This document shows, one piece after another, positions 47,401 to 59,635 of a stretch of 64,000 bases of DNA (positions within the stretch are counted from its first letter, which is position 1; each line of letters opens with the position of its first letter). The DNA lies in NCBI RefSeq assembly GCF_033958435.1, contig NC_134137.1, positions 114,276,501 through 114,340,500 on the forward strand, in the 5' to 3' direction. A program made the position numbers and the translations under genes. The notes beneath the pieces were generated by a model. The model saw nothing but the letters and a program-made list of their open reading frames with translations, did no database searches and was not told the DNA's origin. The stretch comes from Carettochelys insculpta (lineage: Eukaryota; Chordata; Testudines; Carettochelyidae).

Positions 47401-48655
47401 GTAGGGAGCTCTTTAAAGAGCTGACGTGGACCTGGGGTACAATAGGATAGTACTTGTAAAAATGCTTAAGATACTTTCACCACTGAAATTAGCTGAAATG
47501 TGTTTTCTACTCTGAACTCATCTTGACCATTTGTTCTAGACCAGATAAACTTTGTTGCAGAAAATCTGCATTTATTCAGTGTCTTTCAGTTCTGAATGTC
47601 TACTTACGGTACACTTGGTCTTGCTCACAAATTGGTATATTATATTATATTATATTATATTATTTTTACTTTCTTTGGTAGATATCTCTATTTTTATATT
47701 TACCATTTACAATCACTTAATATCTATATTTCTGAAGAAAATAAGCCTGTTTTATGTTTTATTTACTTCATGTTCTATGTTTTCCTTAAAACAGTGTACT
47801 TTGCATGAGGTGCTAGAGAAACCTCTACTCAGTATACAAAAGCTGGTAGTTTTTTTTCTCGAAATTGAAGGACGGGCAGATTGGATAATAAATGTACACT
47901 GGTCAGACTTCTGACCGGGGCTAGATAATTGGCTGGAATCTCTCAATTTTTGGTTCATGAGTGATTGGGAGAAGCATTCATGTAACACAGCTGAGTGTCC
48001 CCGCCTGCAGATGTTTGTGTAACTGCAGTACCTGGGAAGGTATACATCTTGTCACAACATCACAGTGTGAGGGGGATCAAAGGTTGGTAAACCAGAGGGC
48101 TCAGTGGTACCCCAGTTCCAAGTTGCACCGAGTCAAACCATCACAGAGGACCAATCCAAGCAAGATACTTCTGGTTTCATGATTGTTATACTCTCAGAAT
48201 CCTCTAGTTAATAGTCAGGTATTTATTCTTTGATTGTAAGGGTGAGTCTTCACTGAGACAGACTCTAGCAAGCATCAGTAACAGCAGGAAGCAGTTGCAG
48301 AGTTAATAAACATTCCTCTCCTTACTTAGTACAAATACACAAAGTAATAGAGAAAGGGACTTTTGGTTGTTGAGTTGCTATATAGCCACCCCATTGGCTT
48401 GTCATATACAGGAATTTCAGATGTACAGGAATTTGAGACACTGCCATTGACAATTCTGAATTAGCAAACCCCACAGGAAATAGAATTATGCCAATTAAGT
48501 AATTGTCTCAATCTGTGAGAGTCTCATAAGAGTACACTCAGAAGGAAGAGATACTCATTAGATTTATTTTTATCTTTTAAATAACTGTCATAATTTAAAG
48601 CACTAGACAATTGAAACATCTATATTAAAGTCACGTTATTTTCTTTAGCAGCTAT
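47401..48655. other. Intergenic, with an ATATT microsatellite
   Basis: No gene seen. A pentanucleotide ATATT repeat is at 47636..47663. Confidence 0.4.
47636..47663. repeat. (ATATT)n microsatellite
   Basis: Five nearly perfect ATATT units in a row. Confidence 0.9.
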
Positions 48656-49108
48656 GGCTATGTCTACATTAGAGTTTTGTTGACAAAACTAGCATTTTGT
48701 CAACAAAACCCACAGAGCATCCACATTCCCAAGGCATTCTGTCAACAGTAAATTGACAGAATGTGACACTTCTGTTGACAGCGTTCTACCACTTCTCCAT
48801 GAGACAGAACACCTCTGTTGACAGATTCTGTCGAGAGAAAGCTGGTGTGAACATTCGGGGGGGCTTTCTGTCAACAGGGCTTCTGGAACACCGGGCAGCC
48901 CTGTCTGCTGTGTTTCTGCTTGGCCACTCTGTTGAGAGAGAGGCCGGGCAGTCCGACCACTTGCAGTCTGGCCACTCTCTGTTGACAGAGTGGATTGCTC
49001 TTTCGATCTTCTTGGCAGTCTGTCTGCGATCTGTCAACAGAAGTTTTGTCAGAAGATATTTTCTGACAGAAACTTCTGTTGACAGATCACTCTAGTGTAG
49101 ACATAGCC
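48656..49108. mobile_element. PIF/Harbinger-type MITE, TGTTGACA family, TAT duplication (well preserved)
   Basis: Left end GGCTATGTCTACATTAGAGT and right end, reversed, GGCTATGTCTACACTAGAGT, bordered by TAT at 48653..48655 and 49109..49111. The interior is studded with TGTTGACA and TGTCAACA in both orientations, the likely subterminal binding sites for a transposase. No coding capacity. Best preserved member of its group here. Confidence 0.9.
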
Positions 49109-49665
49109 TATAAGAGAACATAAAGACGTGAAGGTTTGCAGTATTTATGCCTTATAAACTATACCAATTCATGCCTTTGCATTATTTAAATTTAAGAAAT
49201 TCATTATACAGAATTTGGTCCCTGGCTATGATCTCAGGCAGTGTGTTGTTTTTTTCAGGATGCCATCTCAGAAGCGTGTAATACAGTAAAGCAGTATGCA
49301 GCATGTTTGAGAACTTTACTGTCGCAAGTGCCAATAAGCTGTAGGCATTGTAAAGGCTTGCAAGTTCCTTTTTAAGCCATTCTGAGTTTGTGAGTTATAT
49401 AGGAATTCTTATACTGCTATATTCCTACATCAGGTTAGAGTTATATTTGGCCACAGCAAAATACAGCACTCAATATATATTTTTTTCTTACCGAAGAGTC
49501 CTACATGAATAGTACAGTATGACAGAATTGAGAAACCCATTGAAATTATTGTTGAAAACTTTTACTGCTGGACTGAAAGTTTTCTGTGCATTATTTTACC
49601 GGATGTGTGTTTTTGGGAGTCACTTATTTTTTCTGTCTCTACAGTGAGGATAACAGTACTCACTC
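49109..49665. other. Intergenic, no gene seen
   Basis: No recognised feature. Confidence 0.3.
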
Positions 49666-49865
49666 AGAGATGCTGCCATGTTAGTCTGTATCTTCACAAA
49701 ACAAAACAACAGTCATGTAGCACTTTAGAGACTAACAAAATGATTTATTAGGTGGAGAGCTTTTGTAGGAATCTGCTGATCTTAAAAGACAGTCCCTGAA
49801 AATGCAGTTTTCTATAAAGTATGCATCATGTGCCCATGTACCACTTCTTCAGATCTACAAAAAAA
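49666..49865 (+). mobile_element. SINE-type repeat interrupted by a Harbinger-derived piece
   Basis: GCTGCCATGTTAGTCTGTAT, then GTAGCACTTTAGAGACTAAC and GGTGGAGAGCTTTTGTAGGA belong to the same SINE family as 8081 and 31466. The expected continuation (ACCACTTCTTCAGATCTAC) appears only at 49840, after about 70 foreign bases at roughly 49768..49838. Confidence 0.7.
49768..49838. repeat. Short duplicate of Harbinger transposase sequence
   Basis: Contains AAAGACAGTCCCTGAAAATG and CAGTTTTCTATAAAGTATGC, closely matching 47309..47365 (AAAGACAGTCCCTGAATGCA, then GTTTTGTATAACGTATTC) in the same orientation. On the minus strand it corresponds to the transposase stretch just before the KPAYSLL block. 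Confidence 0.75.
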
Positions 49866-51728
49866 TCTGTTTTGTATCAGAGATGCTGTGAGGGTTGACT
49901 GTTCAGAAATCATAGGATTGATTTTAAAAAATAATAAAGATTGCTTTCTGTTTTCTGAGATTATAAACTTCATGCATTCAAGCTGTTCTCTGCCCTCATG
50001 GAGGCTATAGACTTTTTTGTTTTGTTTTCTGAAGGCTGTGTCTCATATAATCCTATGACCACAGGGGTTGAGGCTTTAAGAAAGCACCAAATATCATGGG
50101 ACTTATGATGAAATCATGGAAACGCTGGTAGGTATTCTCTGCATTTTGCTTTGACCATATAAATGTGTTTTGTTTGTTTACCACCATTGGAACCCTCATA
50201 TCTGGCTTCTCTATAGGGCTGCACTGAGCCCACAGCACTAGTAGGCCCAAGCAGGGGAGCTAACACAATTCCTGGGCCTTTGGGAAAGCGGGAGGGAGGG
50301 AGGGGGCAGGCTCCACACTCCAAAAGTGTGCAAGTCTTGGGAGGAAGGGACAGGACTGGGGCTAGATTCTCCCAGCCAACCATTCAGCACTTCCTGGAGT
50401 ATGCTGTCCAGGGCTCTGGTGGTGATTTAAAGCACCCAGGGCTCTGGCTGCCATCAGTACTGCAGTACCCATGGCAGTGGCTAGCAGCCCAAGGAGCTTT
50501 TGAATTGCCAGGCCCCTGGGCAACTGTCCTGTTTGCCATCATCCCAAGGCATTTGGCCTGATCTTTATGGAAATGATCCTGCAAGGTACCGAGCTCCCTT
50601 TCTACTGAATCTGCTGAGGAGTTGCTCAGCATTTTTCAGGCTTGTAACCTTTTTTCCTGGCAATCCTACGCTCAGCCCCATAAGGTATCCATTTTCCAAG
50701 GAGTCAACTTTATTACCTCCGAAGAAGTTGTTATGAAATGAGTCAAAGTGAACTCTGTGGTCAAGCTCAGTGTGTGAAGAATTTTGTTTGCAGTGACCTC
50801 TTGTCCACTCACAACAGAACCCAATAATGTTCAATTCACCATGAGAGGTGTGGATAATAAATGAATGCACTAAATGTTACACATCTTTCAATATGGTACA
50901 CAAAGTATCTAACCCAACTGATCTGCTAATAGAAAGCTTTGGCAAAGAAGTGAGAAGAATATCACTGAAGGTATTTGTAAACATAATTGAAAATAATATT
51001 CTAAGTAGGTATGTAGGCTTTTTATAGAGCAATTATATTACATTAATCTCTCTGTCCTACATATTGCACATACATACTTTTTTATGAAATATATATTTTT
51101 AAATACACATGATTGAAGGAGAGACGTGTTCAAAAGGAAAAAACCTTGCAAAGCAGATTTCAGTGAGTGATAAGATTCACTTAGCACAACATATTGCCTT
51201 CCTGTTTGCTGGTCTAGAACCAAGGGAACAGAGATATGTACCACATGTCATTGTGATATCCATAAGATAAAATACATTTATCAATGCACATTTGCCAGTT
51301 TTGTCTGAACTCTGTCCACTAATTTAGCTTTACTGCTTTTAATACTTCAAATTTCTGAGTAGATTCTAATCACTTCTAGCTAAACAACAACAACAAATCC
51401 TCTTAAATATACAGCCCAGCAAAGATGTATTTCTGCGGTTACTAAGTCATGCTCCTTTAGAGCTACATAAGGAGTGGTCCTTTCTTATGTAGATGTCATC
51501 CTCTTCTTGGGGAAGAGAGGCTCTGATGTTTCCCAAGCACTCCTGCTGAACCCAGGCAATTCACACAACCACAGACAATGTTAACTTTATTGCTGATCTC
51601 TTCTCCTGACTACTGGGACAACCAGGACCCATCATAGCCAGAATGGGAGGCCCTGCCCTTGTGGCTCCAATACATGTGCACTGTCAGGAAGCCACCATTG
51701 CCAGAGCCGTTGTCAGGTATAAAAGTTA
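49866..51728. other. Intergenic, no gene seen
   Basis: No supported exon. The GC-richer block 50220-50600 gives overlapping open frames without similarity and may be an old repeat. Confidence 0.35.
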
Positions 51729-52477
51729 GGTTGCCAACTCTCCTGTATTAAAAGTAATGTCCCTTATTTAAATAGAAAATGGTCCCATACTAAGTCGGTA
51801 TGAAATGCCTTTTATACCATATTTTAATAATGGGGGCCAGTACTCAAGGTTGCATCTTCTCATTATTATCCCACTCCTGGTCTTTCAGTGCTGCTCACAG
51901 AAACCAGACAAGGCTGTGCTCAAGGGCCAGGGTCAGAAGAGGAGTGGAAAGATGTGCCTGTAAGAACTGCCCTCTGGTGGACATGACCCCATGCTGATTC
52001 CAGCCCTTCAGTGCAGCCCTATATACTTTCCCCATGCAGGGACTGTCTGGCAGGGCAAGGGGACAGGGCTGTGTTCGCTGAAGCTGTGCTGAAGGATCAA
52101 GGTCAGGAAGGGGCTGCTTGGCAGGAGCTGGAGAAGGGATGGGGTGAGGGTCAGTGCTCTTGGTGTGTGGCCTCTCCACTTGCAGTCTCTGCCTACATCT
52201 CCAGCAGGATACAGAGAGCTGCAGCAGGCAAACACCAGCAATGCAAGCCCCCAGCTCAACTCCTGGCACCTGTGCAGAACCCAAACAGGAGTCACCATGG
52301 CTAGTGGTGCAGCGCATGGGGCTCTGGATTCTCTGCAGCATCCAGAGTTGTGGAGAGCCAAACCTGCGGAGCACAGAAGTAGGGGAGTGGGACAGGGACT
52401 TGATCCCAGAGCTTCCAGTTAAGACTGGGGACATCTGAAGTCAGGCCCATATTTTTTAAGGACAGCGTTGGCAACCC
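51729..52477. mobile_element. Non-autonomous TIR element with TA duplication
   Basis: Left end GGTTGCCAACTCTCCTGTAT and right end, reversed, GGGTTGCCAACGCTGTCCTT, with TA at 51727..51728 and 52478..52479. The two halves share TTAAAA and TTAAAAAATATGGG-type inner sequence. The centre is GC-rich and carries open frames on both strands up to 179 codons with no recognisable domain. TA duplication suggests a Tc1/mariner-like mobiliser, but the superfamily is not certain. Confidence 0.6.
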
Positions 52478-52479
52478 TA

Positions 52480-54274
52480 GCTGCTGGCCTCCATACGGAT
52501 GCCCCTGACCTCCTGTGGTTCCCAGAGAAGCCACAATATTTGGAGCAGATTTTCTATGGCCCTTGGTGTACAGGAAGAAACTGCCTTGCCACTCCAACCT
52601 CGGCATTGTGGGAGTAGCTCTGCAATGAGATTCTCATAGAGGTTGGGTAAAAAGTGCCCCCACTTCCCATGGCTTTCATCATGGGAAGGGAGTCAAGGGA
52701 CAGTCCAGATCCAAAACTGAAATCTCCCACCATTCCTCAAAATTATATTAGCCAGTGGATCTTTGGAACTGTGAAAAACTAGGCAAATGAATGAAAATAA
52801 AAGAGCATTAAAGGTTCCATAAAAAGTGTAGAGGAAAATATGGTTCCCATTTGTATAGTTTTGCTATAGTTCCTCGTAAAATTTTAGCTTTTGTCAAGAA
52901 GCATTCAATGGGTGGGAAGGGACAAGAGAAAACCAGGAAGGCTCTTTTGTTATTTGTAGTTCTTTATGGGAAGGTACAAAGGGCTCATTATATGGTGTTT
53001 CTGCTATATTCATTTTTGTTTATACCTGGAGGTGAGGTTACTGTTTTCTTTACAGCTGCTGTTTCTCTTTTCTCCGACTCTTTTGAATTTTTGTTCCCTT
53101 GTGCACTACAAAGTGAACAATAGAAGCATTACTTCTGCTCTCCCATATCATTTTTTCATCATCAAACTCATATGCAAATAAAAGATATAGTATTTGTCTC
53201 TCTTGTAATTAATTTACCTGTAAATTAAGTTCTTCAGAATGTTGTACAAAGTGTTTCTTCTTCCCCATGCTAAGTTCTTCTGTTCTCTTGAATGAAAACA
53301 AAAATCTTCTGCTTCATCTATTGTGCTTTCAGAAAACAATTTACAGGAGAATGTTAGATATGCATACACATAAATTATACCTTTATTTAGTAACTTTAAT
53401 ATATGAGTGCATGGCCTCTTTCATGTGCTAATGGAGTTAATTAAAATTTTGGCTATTAAATATAAATCATGTCTGCCCATTAGGTGTTCTGTAATTTCTT
53501 TTCATTTGTACTGTGTCTCTGCAGCATTGTAAATAAGTGAAAAGACAGCAAAATGAAGGAGAACATTAGGATAAGTAATAATAAAGCTCTACATTTATAT
53601 GGTACCTTTCTCCCCCAAGGGTCTCAAATTGCTTTGCAAACCCTGAGTCAAATATCAGGCAATAGCCAAAGAACATTCACAGCAACTGAGAAAGGGAAAT
53701 GTAAATATGGCTTTAAGCCACCTCTGCACTCTCTCAATATTGGGCTTTTCTGGGTCAAGTCAGTTCCTTGGTGGAAGTTAGTGCATCCCTCAAGCTCTTG
53801 TAATTTGCACTGCCTGGTTGTGTTCTCAAACACCATGCTGCAGTGGATGGATGCCTACCCAGGAGCCCATCACTGGTTGCTGTGGGAAAAAAATGGCAGC
53901 GTAGGAGTACAGTCACTTCACCCACTCAAGAGACCCCTGTGCAAAGGGAATGCCTGCAATAGCCAGATAAACCAGCTTAAGGGCAGCTTTATATCAGCTT
54001 AGTGCAAGAGGCTCTGGCCTATTAGGATGGGGAGAAGACCTGCAGCACGGCCACGGCTGGTTGAGGACTGCTGATTGAGGCTCACAGGACTTGGGTTGTG
54101 GGGCTATAAAATTTCAGTAAAAACATTCAGGCTCCAGCTTGAACCTGAATGACTACACTGCTGTTTTTAGCTCTACAGCCCGAGTGTCATGAGCCTGAGT
54201 CAGTTGGACTGAACTCTAAGGCTCATTTTTTATCACTGTACTGTATAGCTATACCCTTACATTCACAGAAATCA
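52480..54274. other. Intergenic, no gene seen
   Basis: Mostly AT-rich. A segment near 53578-53640 (ACATTTATATGGTACC, then GGTCTCAAATTGCTTTGCAA) resembles ancient amniote interspersed repeats but is too short to assign. Confidence 0.3.
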
Positions 54275-54962
54275 CTGTGATGGGTTCTCCCTGGCATACT
54301 GCCTGGAACTGGAGCACCACTGAGTCACCTAACCAACCAGTCTGGGATCCCATTTGTGACAAGTTGCAGACCCGCTCCCCGCCCAACTCACATTCACACA
54401 GATAGGGACAAACCCAACTGCAGTTACATGGAGGCTCTGTAATCAGCCCCTCTATAGAAAGGTTATGCCTAAGGCAGCTCTCAGCTCCCCAGGCATGCAC
54501 CCTCTCTGGAGTATAAGCCCAAAATTATACTTTTGTGCTCTTGTCCCCTCCCTCAGTGTGGTGAATATGCAGCAGCTTGTGCCCCTTCAGATGTGATTTT
54601 CATGTACTTCAATCCAACTTGGTGGTTTAGATAAAGCAAAACCAAATTTATTGATGACAAAAAAATAGATCTTAAGTGATCTATTAAGGGATAGCAGACA
54701 GCTCAAAGCAGTAAACAAAAACACAAATTAAGCTCAGTATACAAGATAGATTGGCTATGAAAAGCAGATTCTTACCCTAGAGGTGATACAAACAAGCTGC
54801 AGTTTACAGCTTGGATGGCCCAGGTCATCCATACACAGTCTAGAAATTCCTCTAACCCAAGCTGAGGACTTCTCCTGTTCAATCTTTGTTCCTCAAATAT
54901 TTCAGAGTCCTCTTGGGTGGGGGATGAAGAGCCACAGATGATGTAACACCCTGCCTTATATA
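54275..54962 (-). mobile_element. LTR-like dispersed repeat, minus orientation
   Basis: On the minus strand there is a TATA-like CTATATAAGG near 54965..54956, later AATAAATTTGGTTTTGC (polyadenylation signal context, about 54640), and the block ends GGAGAACCCATCACA at 54275, a CA-type end. I recognise parts (for example CAAATTTATTGATGACAAAA on the plus strand) from LTR repeats common in turtle DNA. No internal retroviral genes adjoin it. Confidence 0.45.
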
Positions 54963-54971
54963 GGGTTAGCA

Positions 54972-55745
54972 CAGGGATGGGCAAAATATGGCTCATGGAC
55001 CAACGTGCCAAACTACCAAACTCTGTCTGCTGCCACCATCCGACAGCCCAGGGGAGGCCATGAGCTATCTGCTTTCTGCATGCCCTGGTGAGGGTTGGGG
55101 TGAGGGTGGAGTTGGGGCTTTCACACAGTGCCCTTGCTCCCAGCACAATTTCATAGTACCCATTGCTCAGCAACTGGCCAATAGGAGTTGCCTGGACTAT
55201 GCCTGTGGTGAAGGCAGATCATGGAGGGTGCCCCCTGCATGGCATAGCTCCCAACCTGGCACCCTACTCCCTCCCAACATTCTCTACTCCCTCCTGCACC
55301 CCTGTTTCATTTCACAACTCAAATCCTGTGCACCCCTGCTCCTGTACCCATGCCACCTCCCAGGCCCTCAACCTATCCCCTCCTAGACCCTGCAGCCCAA
55401 ACAGTTGCCCCAGATCACAGCCCCCTCCCAGGCCTTGCATCCTTTCCTTCATGTCTCCTCCAGGTCAGAATCCTTTCCTGCATCCATATGGTCTTCTGGA
55501 TCCTCTGCCTCATCCTGCACCCCAATCCCTTGTCACAGGTTACAACATACTCCTGCTTCCAAATTCCCTTCCAGACCCCACATCCCCTCCTACACCCCAA
55601 TCCCCCACCCCAAGTTCCTTTCTTCTACCAACTTCCATCCCAGTCCCCTGCACCTTTTCCATTAATATCATGGAAGACAGTGACCCTTGACCATTTAACA
55701 TATTTCTGGAATGCCTGCCCCACCTAAAAATATTGCTCATCCATG
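54972..55745. mobile_element. hAT-like non-autonomous element
   Basis: Left end CAGGGATGGGCAAAATATGG and right end, reversed, CATGGATGAGCAATATTTTT, in the standard hAT style. An imperfect 8-bp direct repeat, GGTTAGCA (54964..54971) and ATTTAGCA (55746..55753), flanks it. The inside is strongly pyrimidine-rich on the plus strand at 55240-55660, which creates long but meaningless proline/serine-rich open frames. No transposase. Confidence 0.75.
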
Positions 55746-55753
55746 ATTTAGCA

Positions 55754-57387
55754 TATGGAAGGAACTTGGTTTGTGAAAAATGCTGACATCCCAAGATGGA
55801 GTCCCGAGGCATGTGCTTTGGCCACATGCCCTTGCAGTGTTGTAGCAGCCATTGCTTACAGAATGGTCAAAATGTTTACAGGAAGGTTCATTTCTTCCAG
55901 GGACCATTGTCTTTGCTGAGGGGCCATCACCGCTGTCTGACTTCTTCATTGTTGCACTAGAAACGCTAGCTGTGGATGTCACCCTGAGATGATTGAAATA
56001 CGGACACATCGTTAATACTACTAACTTTAGATATGAAAGCGATGGATGCAGACAAATGGGATAATTAAATGCAGCAACTTTTAAACTTTTCCAATGACAC
56101 CTCACATGACCCCTCTTGTACAAAATGCATCATAATTTTGCCATAATAATAGCATGATGATATCACTGGGAAGAATATGAGGTGCAGTCTCACAATCACT
56201 TCATCCATCACTGTTACCTGACACTGCAGCTGTTTGATGGTGCACAGCAACACTGGAAGGCAGTTGAGGACAGCAAGTGAAGGATGTTGTATCTAATGGC
56301 AACCAATGTGGTGGTTGCCGCTGAATTGGGCAAACAGGATCAGCACACTGTAACTATCCAAACTGGAACTTGAGCAGTACATACAGGCTACCCTGCTGCT
56401 TTAGCGAAAGATGCTATAAGATATTTTGTGGTCACAGAAGGTCAGGTCCTCAGTGTACGTCTCATTTCACATGTGGGTCTTGAAGTATCATAACATGTCC
56501 TATCACCGTGCTGCATTAGTGGTTCAGTACTAACTCAGAAGGATGAGTTCCATCAGTTTCTTTCTTGTAGCATTCCCATCCAAGTGGTGACCAAGTCTGG
56601 GCTACTCAGCTTGAGATATTTGAATATAGCATGCCATAAAATGGCATGGTTGAAAGCTTATTTGTCTTACAGAGAAGCCTGCCTGTATGTCCAATTTCCT
56701 CTCCCCCCCATCACCATGTTGTATTTCTGTCATACATTGTAAACGGTGTTGAACAATAGACTATGTCTCTTTAGAATGCATTTACTCACTTGGAACTCAG
56801 AGATAAAAAAAAAAAAAGGATATTTCCTTGCTTTCTTCCAATATGTCAATGGACACTTAAGAGGAGAGCATTTGCCCTGTGTGCAGTTCAAAAAGTGTGA
56901 GCAAGCCAGTGATAAAAGAGATCAAAAGCTTCAAATTGTAGTGACACAGGAAAGATGCTGTTGAGCCAGTTAAAAAAAGCTATGGCAACACAACTATTCT
57001 TTAGGAAGTGAAAACTTAAAAGGAACTTTTAAAATGTGTATCAAACAAAATCTAATGTGTGTTCTCTAGGGACGGTAGGGAAAATGCAGGCTGTCTGTCT
57101 CTCAATGAAATGAAAACAAAATCCCATTTGTTTGGGTTTCTTTTGTACTCCGTAGTTACACAGGAGAAAGATATACAAGGGACAAGAACCTTGAAGGTCT
57201 CTACCCAGAAAACTTTATTGTTCAGAGAGCTGAGTTCTAAATGACAGGCTGTATTTCTGTAAACTGTAGATTTGCAACCACTTATATTTGAAAGAGAATT
57301 ATATTTTATGTAACTGCACATCTCAATGTAAATATTCTCATCTTTTGGCTGACCAAAATGTAACCCTTCTTATGCGGGGGCCGGGGG
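55754..57387. other. Intergenic, no gene seen
   Basis: AT-rich with no supported exon or repeat. Confidence 0.35.
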
Positions 57388-58069
57388 GGTGTCTACACTA
57401 GCCGGCTACTTCGAAGTTGCTGGCACAATGTTGAAATAGCACGCGTCACGTCAACACGCACCGTGAGCTATTTCGATGTTGAAATCAACGTTAGGCGGTG
57501 AGACGTCGAAATCGCTATTCCTATACGAAGATGGGAATAGCGCTCTACTTTGACGTTCAACGTTGAAGTAGGGTGTGTGTAGACAATCTGCGTCCCCCCT
57601 ATGTCGAAGTAATGGGATCCTCCATGGTGGCCATCAGCTGAGGGGTTGAGAGACGCTCTGTCCAGCCCCTGCAGAGCTCTATGGTCACCGTGTGCAGCAG
57701 CCCCCAGCCCAGGGCTTCTGGCTGCTGCTGCTGCTGCAGCGGGGGGTCCATGCTGCATGCATGGGGTCTGCAACCGGTTGTCAGCTCTGTGGATCTCCTG
57801 CTGTGCAGGCCGAGTGTGTCTGGGAGGGGCCCTTTAAGGGACCAGCTTGGGGCTTTGCTGGCCCCTTATTCGACAGGGAGCACTTGTGTGTGTGGTCGCT
57901 CTGCATTTCCTTCTGGGGCAGCTCCTTTCGACGTTCTCCGTCGCTACTTCGACATTGAACATAGATGGCACCAGCCCTCGATGTAGAAGATACACGTCGA
58001 AGTAGCCTATTTCGATATTCTTACGTCAAAATAGGCTACTTCTACGTAGTGTGCTAATGTAGACGTAGC
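57388..58069. mobile_element. PIF/Harbinger-type MITE, TTCGAA family, second copy
   Basis: Starts about GGTGTCTACACTAGCCGGCT and ends, reversed, CAGCTACGTCTACATTAGCA. Shares long stretches with 34662..35355, including AGCTGAGGGGTTGAGAGACG, the CTG-rich block and GTCTGGGAGGGGCCCTTTAA. TTCGA motifs occur through both arms. The left end is merged with a G-rich run, so the exact start and duplication are not resolved. Confidence 0.8.
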
Positions 58070-58465
58070 TGTGGTGTGCCAAGGTGCCCCCTCTGCCTTG
58101 GCTCAGGTCCCGTGCCTCTTCCCTTAACAGACCTGTTGGCCTAGCTTGGGGAGGGGAGCCAACTGCTCCTCCCTTCCAAGCCCTTCTGTCAGTACTCTTC
58201 TCCACCTTATCTGTTCTTGCTACTTTTCCTTCCCTCACAGAGTCTCTTACACTCCTCTTCCCTCTCTCTTCCTCCTACCCTGTTAGACTCCCTGCTTTTA
58301 AACCTTCAGGCAGTTAGGTCCGCTGAGCCTCACTAACTGATTACCTGTGCCACACCCTATTGCCTGCACCTGGGAGCTTAATTAACTCATTCTGCCTTTT
58401 CCCTAGGCCGGGCTGGGTTCAGGGCTCCCTTTCACCTGGGGTCTGCTGCCCCGACCCTGTTACAT
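58070..58465. mobile_element. Possible LTR-derived pyrimidine-rich repeat
   Basis: CCAAGGTGCCCCCTCTGCC on the left, a long CT-rich middle, and CACCTGGGGTCTGCTGCCCC then GACCCTGTTACA on the right. The layout resembles LTR fragments seen in turtle DNA, but no paired LTR or internal gene is present. Confidence 0.3.
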
Positions 58466-59635
58466 TGGGTAGGGAGTTGTAAGACCCAGGTTCAATATCT
58501 AGATGGCCCTCTTAACAATGTAATACAGAACTGGCTTGACCCTCCACCCAGCTTTCAGGGAAAATGAAATCTCACCTCTGGGCATGTCAAAGAGGCAATA
58601 CTTCCCTCTCACAAACCCTGAATCTGTGTATAGCAGATAAAACTGCTTATACAAAGGAGAAAGTAACTTGGCATTAATTTGGAAAAACACCACAACCATG
58701 ATATGAATAAATCAGACTGAACAAAACTCTTGCCCCCAAAATACCTTTGTCAGTCTCTGTTTTCTCCATTTCTCACCCTGAGGTGTGACAGTCTAACAAA
58801 CACATCTCCTTTTAACATGCCACTCCCCTGTCCCGCTGCCACATCCCACTTAGAGCTGCAGTCCTTGGCTGGTAAAGACCCAGAACTGACTGGAGCATTC
58901 ATGTGTGTTCGTGTTCCGCTACAGGTGCAGGATGGAGAGAAACATGAAGCAATGCCTTCACCACTGCTGCCATTGCAACTGGCTCACAGTTGCCACCACT
59001 TCCTCTGTGTCACTGCCCCTGCCCCTGCTACACCATCATTCGCTCCGTTGCTGTCATTCATTGTGTCACTCCACCCTGCTGTCATCTGCTGTGTCAGCGA
59101 AGGCCTTGCATCATCACCTGCTGCTGCTGCTGCCTGCCACTGTACTGTAACCTATGAGTTGATCTCTTTAGGTTCCTCCAGCTCTCAGTGATTTCAGCTG
59201 TCTGTGGGGTAACCTCACTTCTGTTGCAGGCTGGTCAGACACTTCCACAGTACTGCATCCTCACAGCAGACCTAAGCAGCATTTAGACCTGATGAATGGT
59301 GATTTCAGCTCCAGTGATCATTTAACCACACAGGAGACTGTCAATGGAGCATAATTAGCTCTATCTTTAACCAAGGGAGGCAGCAAGTTAAATGGCTTCT
59401 AGGACTCAGGCAGAGCTCACCTCTTCAGTAAGTAACTACCACACCTTCTGTCACTCTCAGCTAGGGTCTGGTATTGGAAAGCCTGTTTAGCGAGTTTGGT
59501 TTAGTTGAGAGCAACCCCTAAATCAGGACAAGCTAAACATAGTTCTGCTGCCCTTCACTAATAGAGTCAGGATTACAACATTTCATGACCCCTGCGTTCA
59601 ATGCTAACCCCACACGAGCTGAAATTAATCAGTTA
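58466..59635. other. Intergenic, no gene seen
   Basis: Contains GACAGTCTAACAAACACATC and trinucleotide-rich CTGCTGCTGCTGCC near 59123. Open frames here lack similarity. Probably old retroelement debris. Confidence 0.3.

Noticed and set aside
51895..52438. Open frames of up to 179 codons on the minus strand
   Set aside because: Confined to the GC-rich core of a TIR element, overlapping on both strands, with no domain or splice context.
53578..53640. Possible fragment of an ancient amniote SINE or LINE
   Set aside because: Too short and degraded to assign by eye; it needs a repeat-library search.
55163..55727. 175- and 125-codon proline/serine-rich open frames
   Set aside because: Produced by the polypyrimidine core of a hAT-like element; there is no codon structure.
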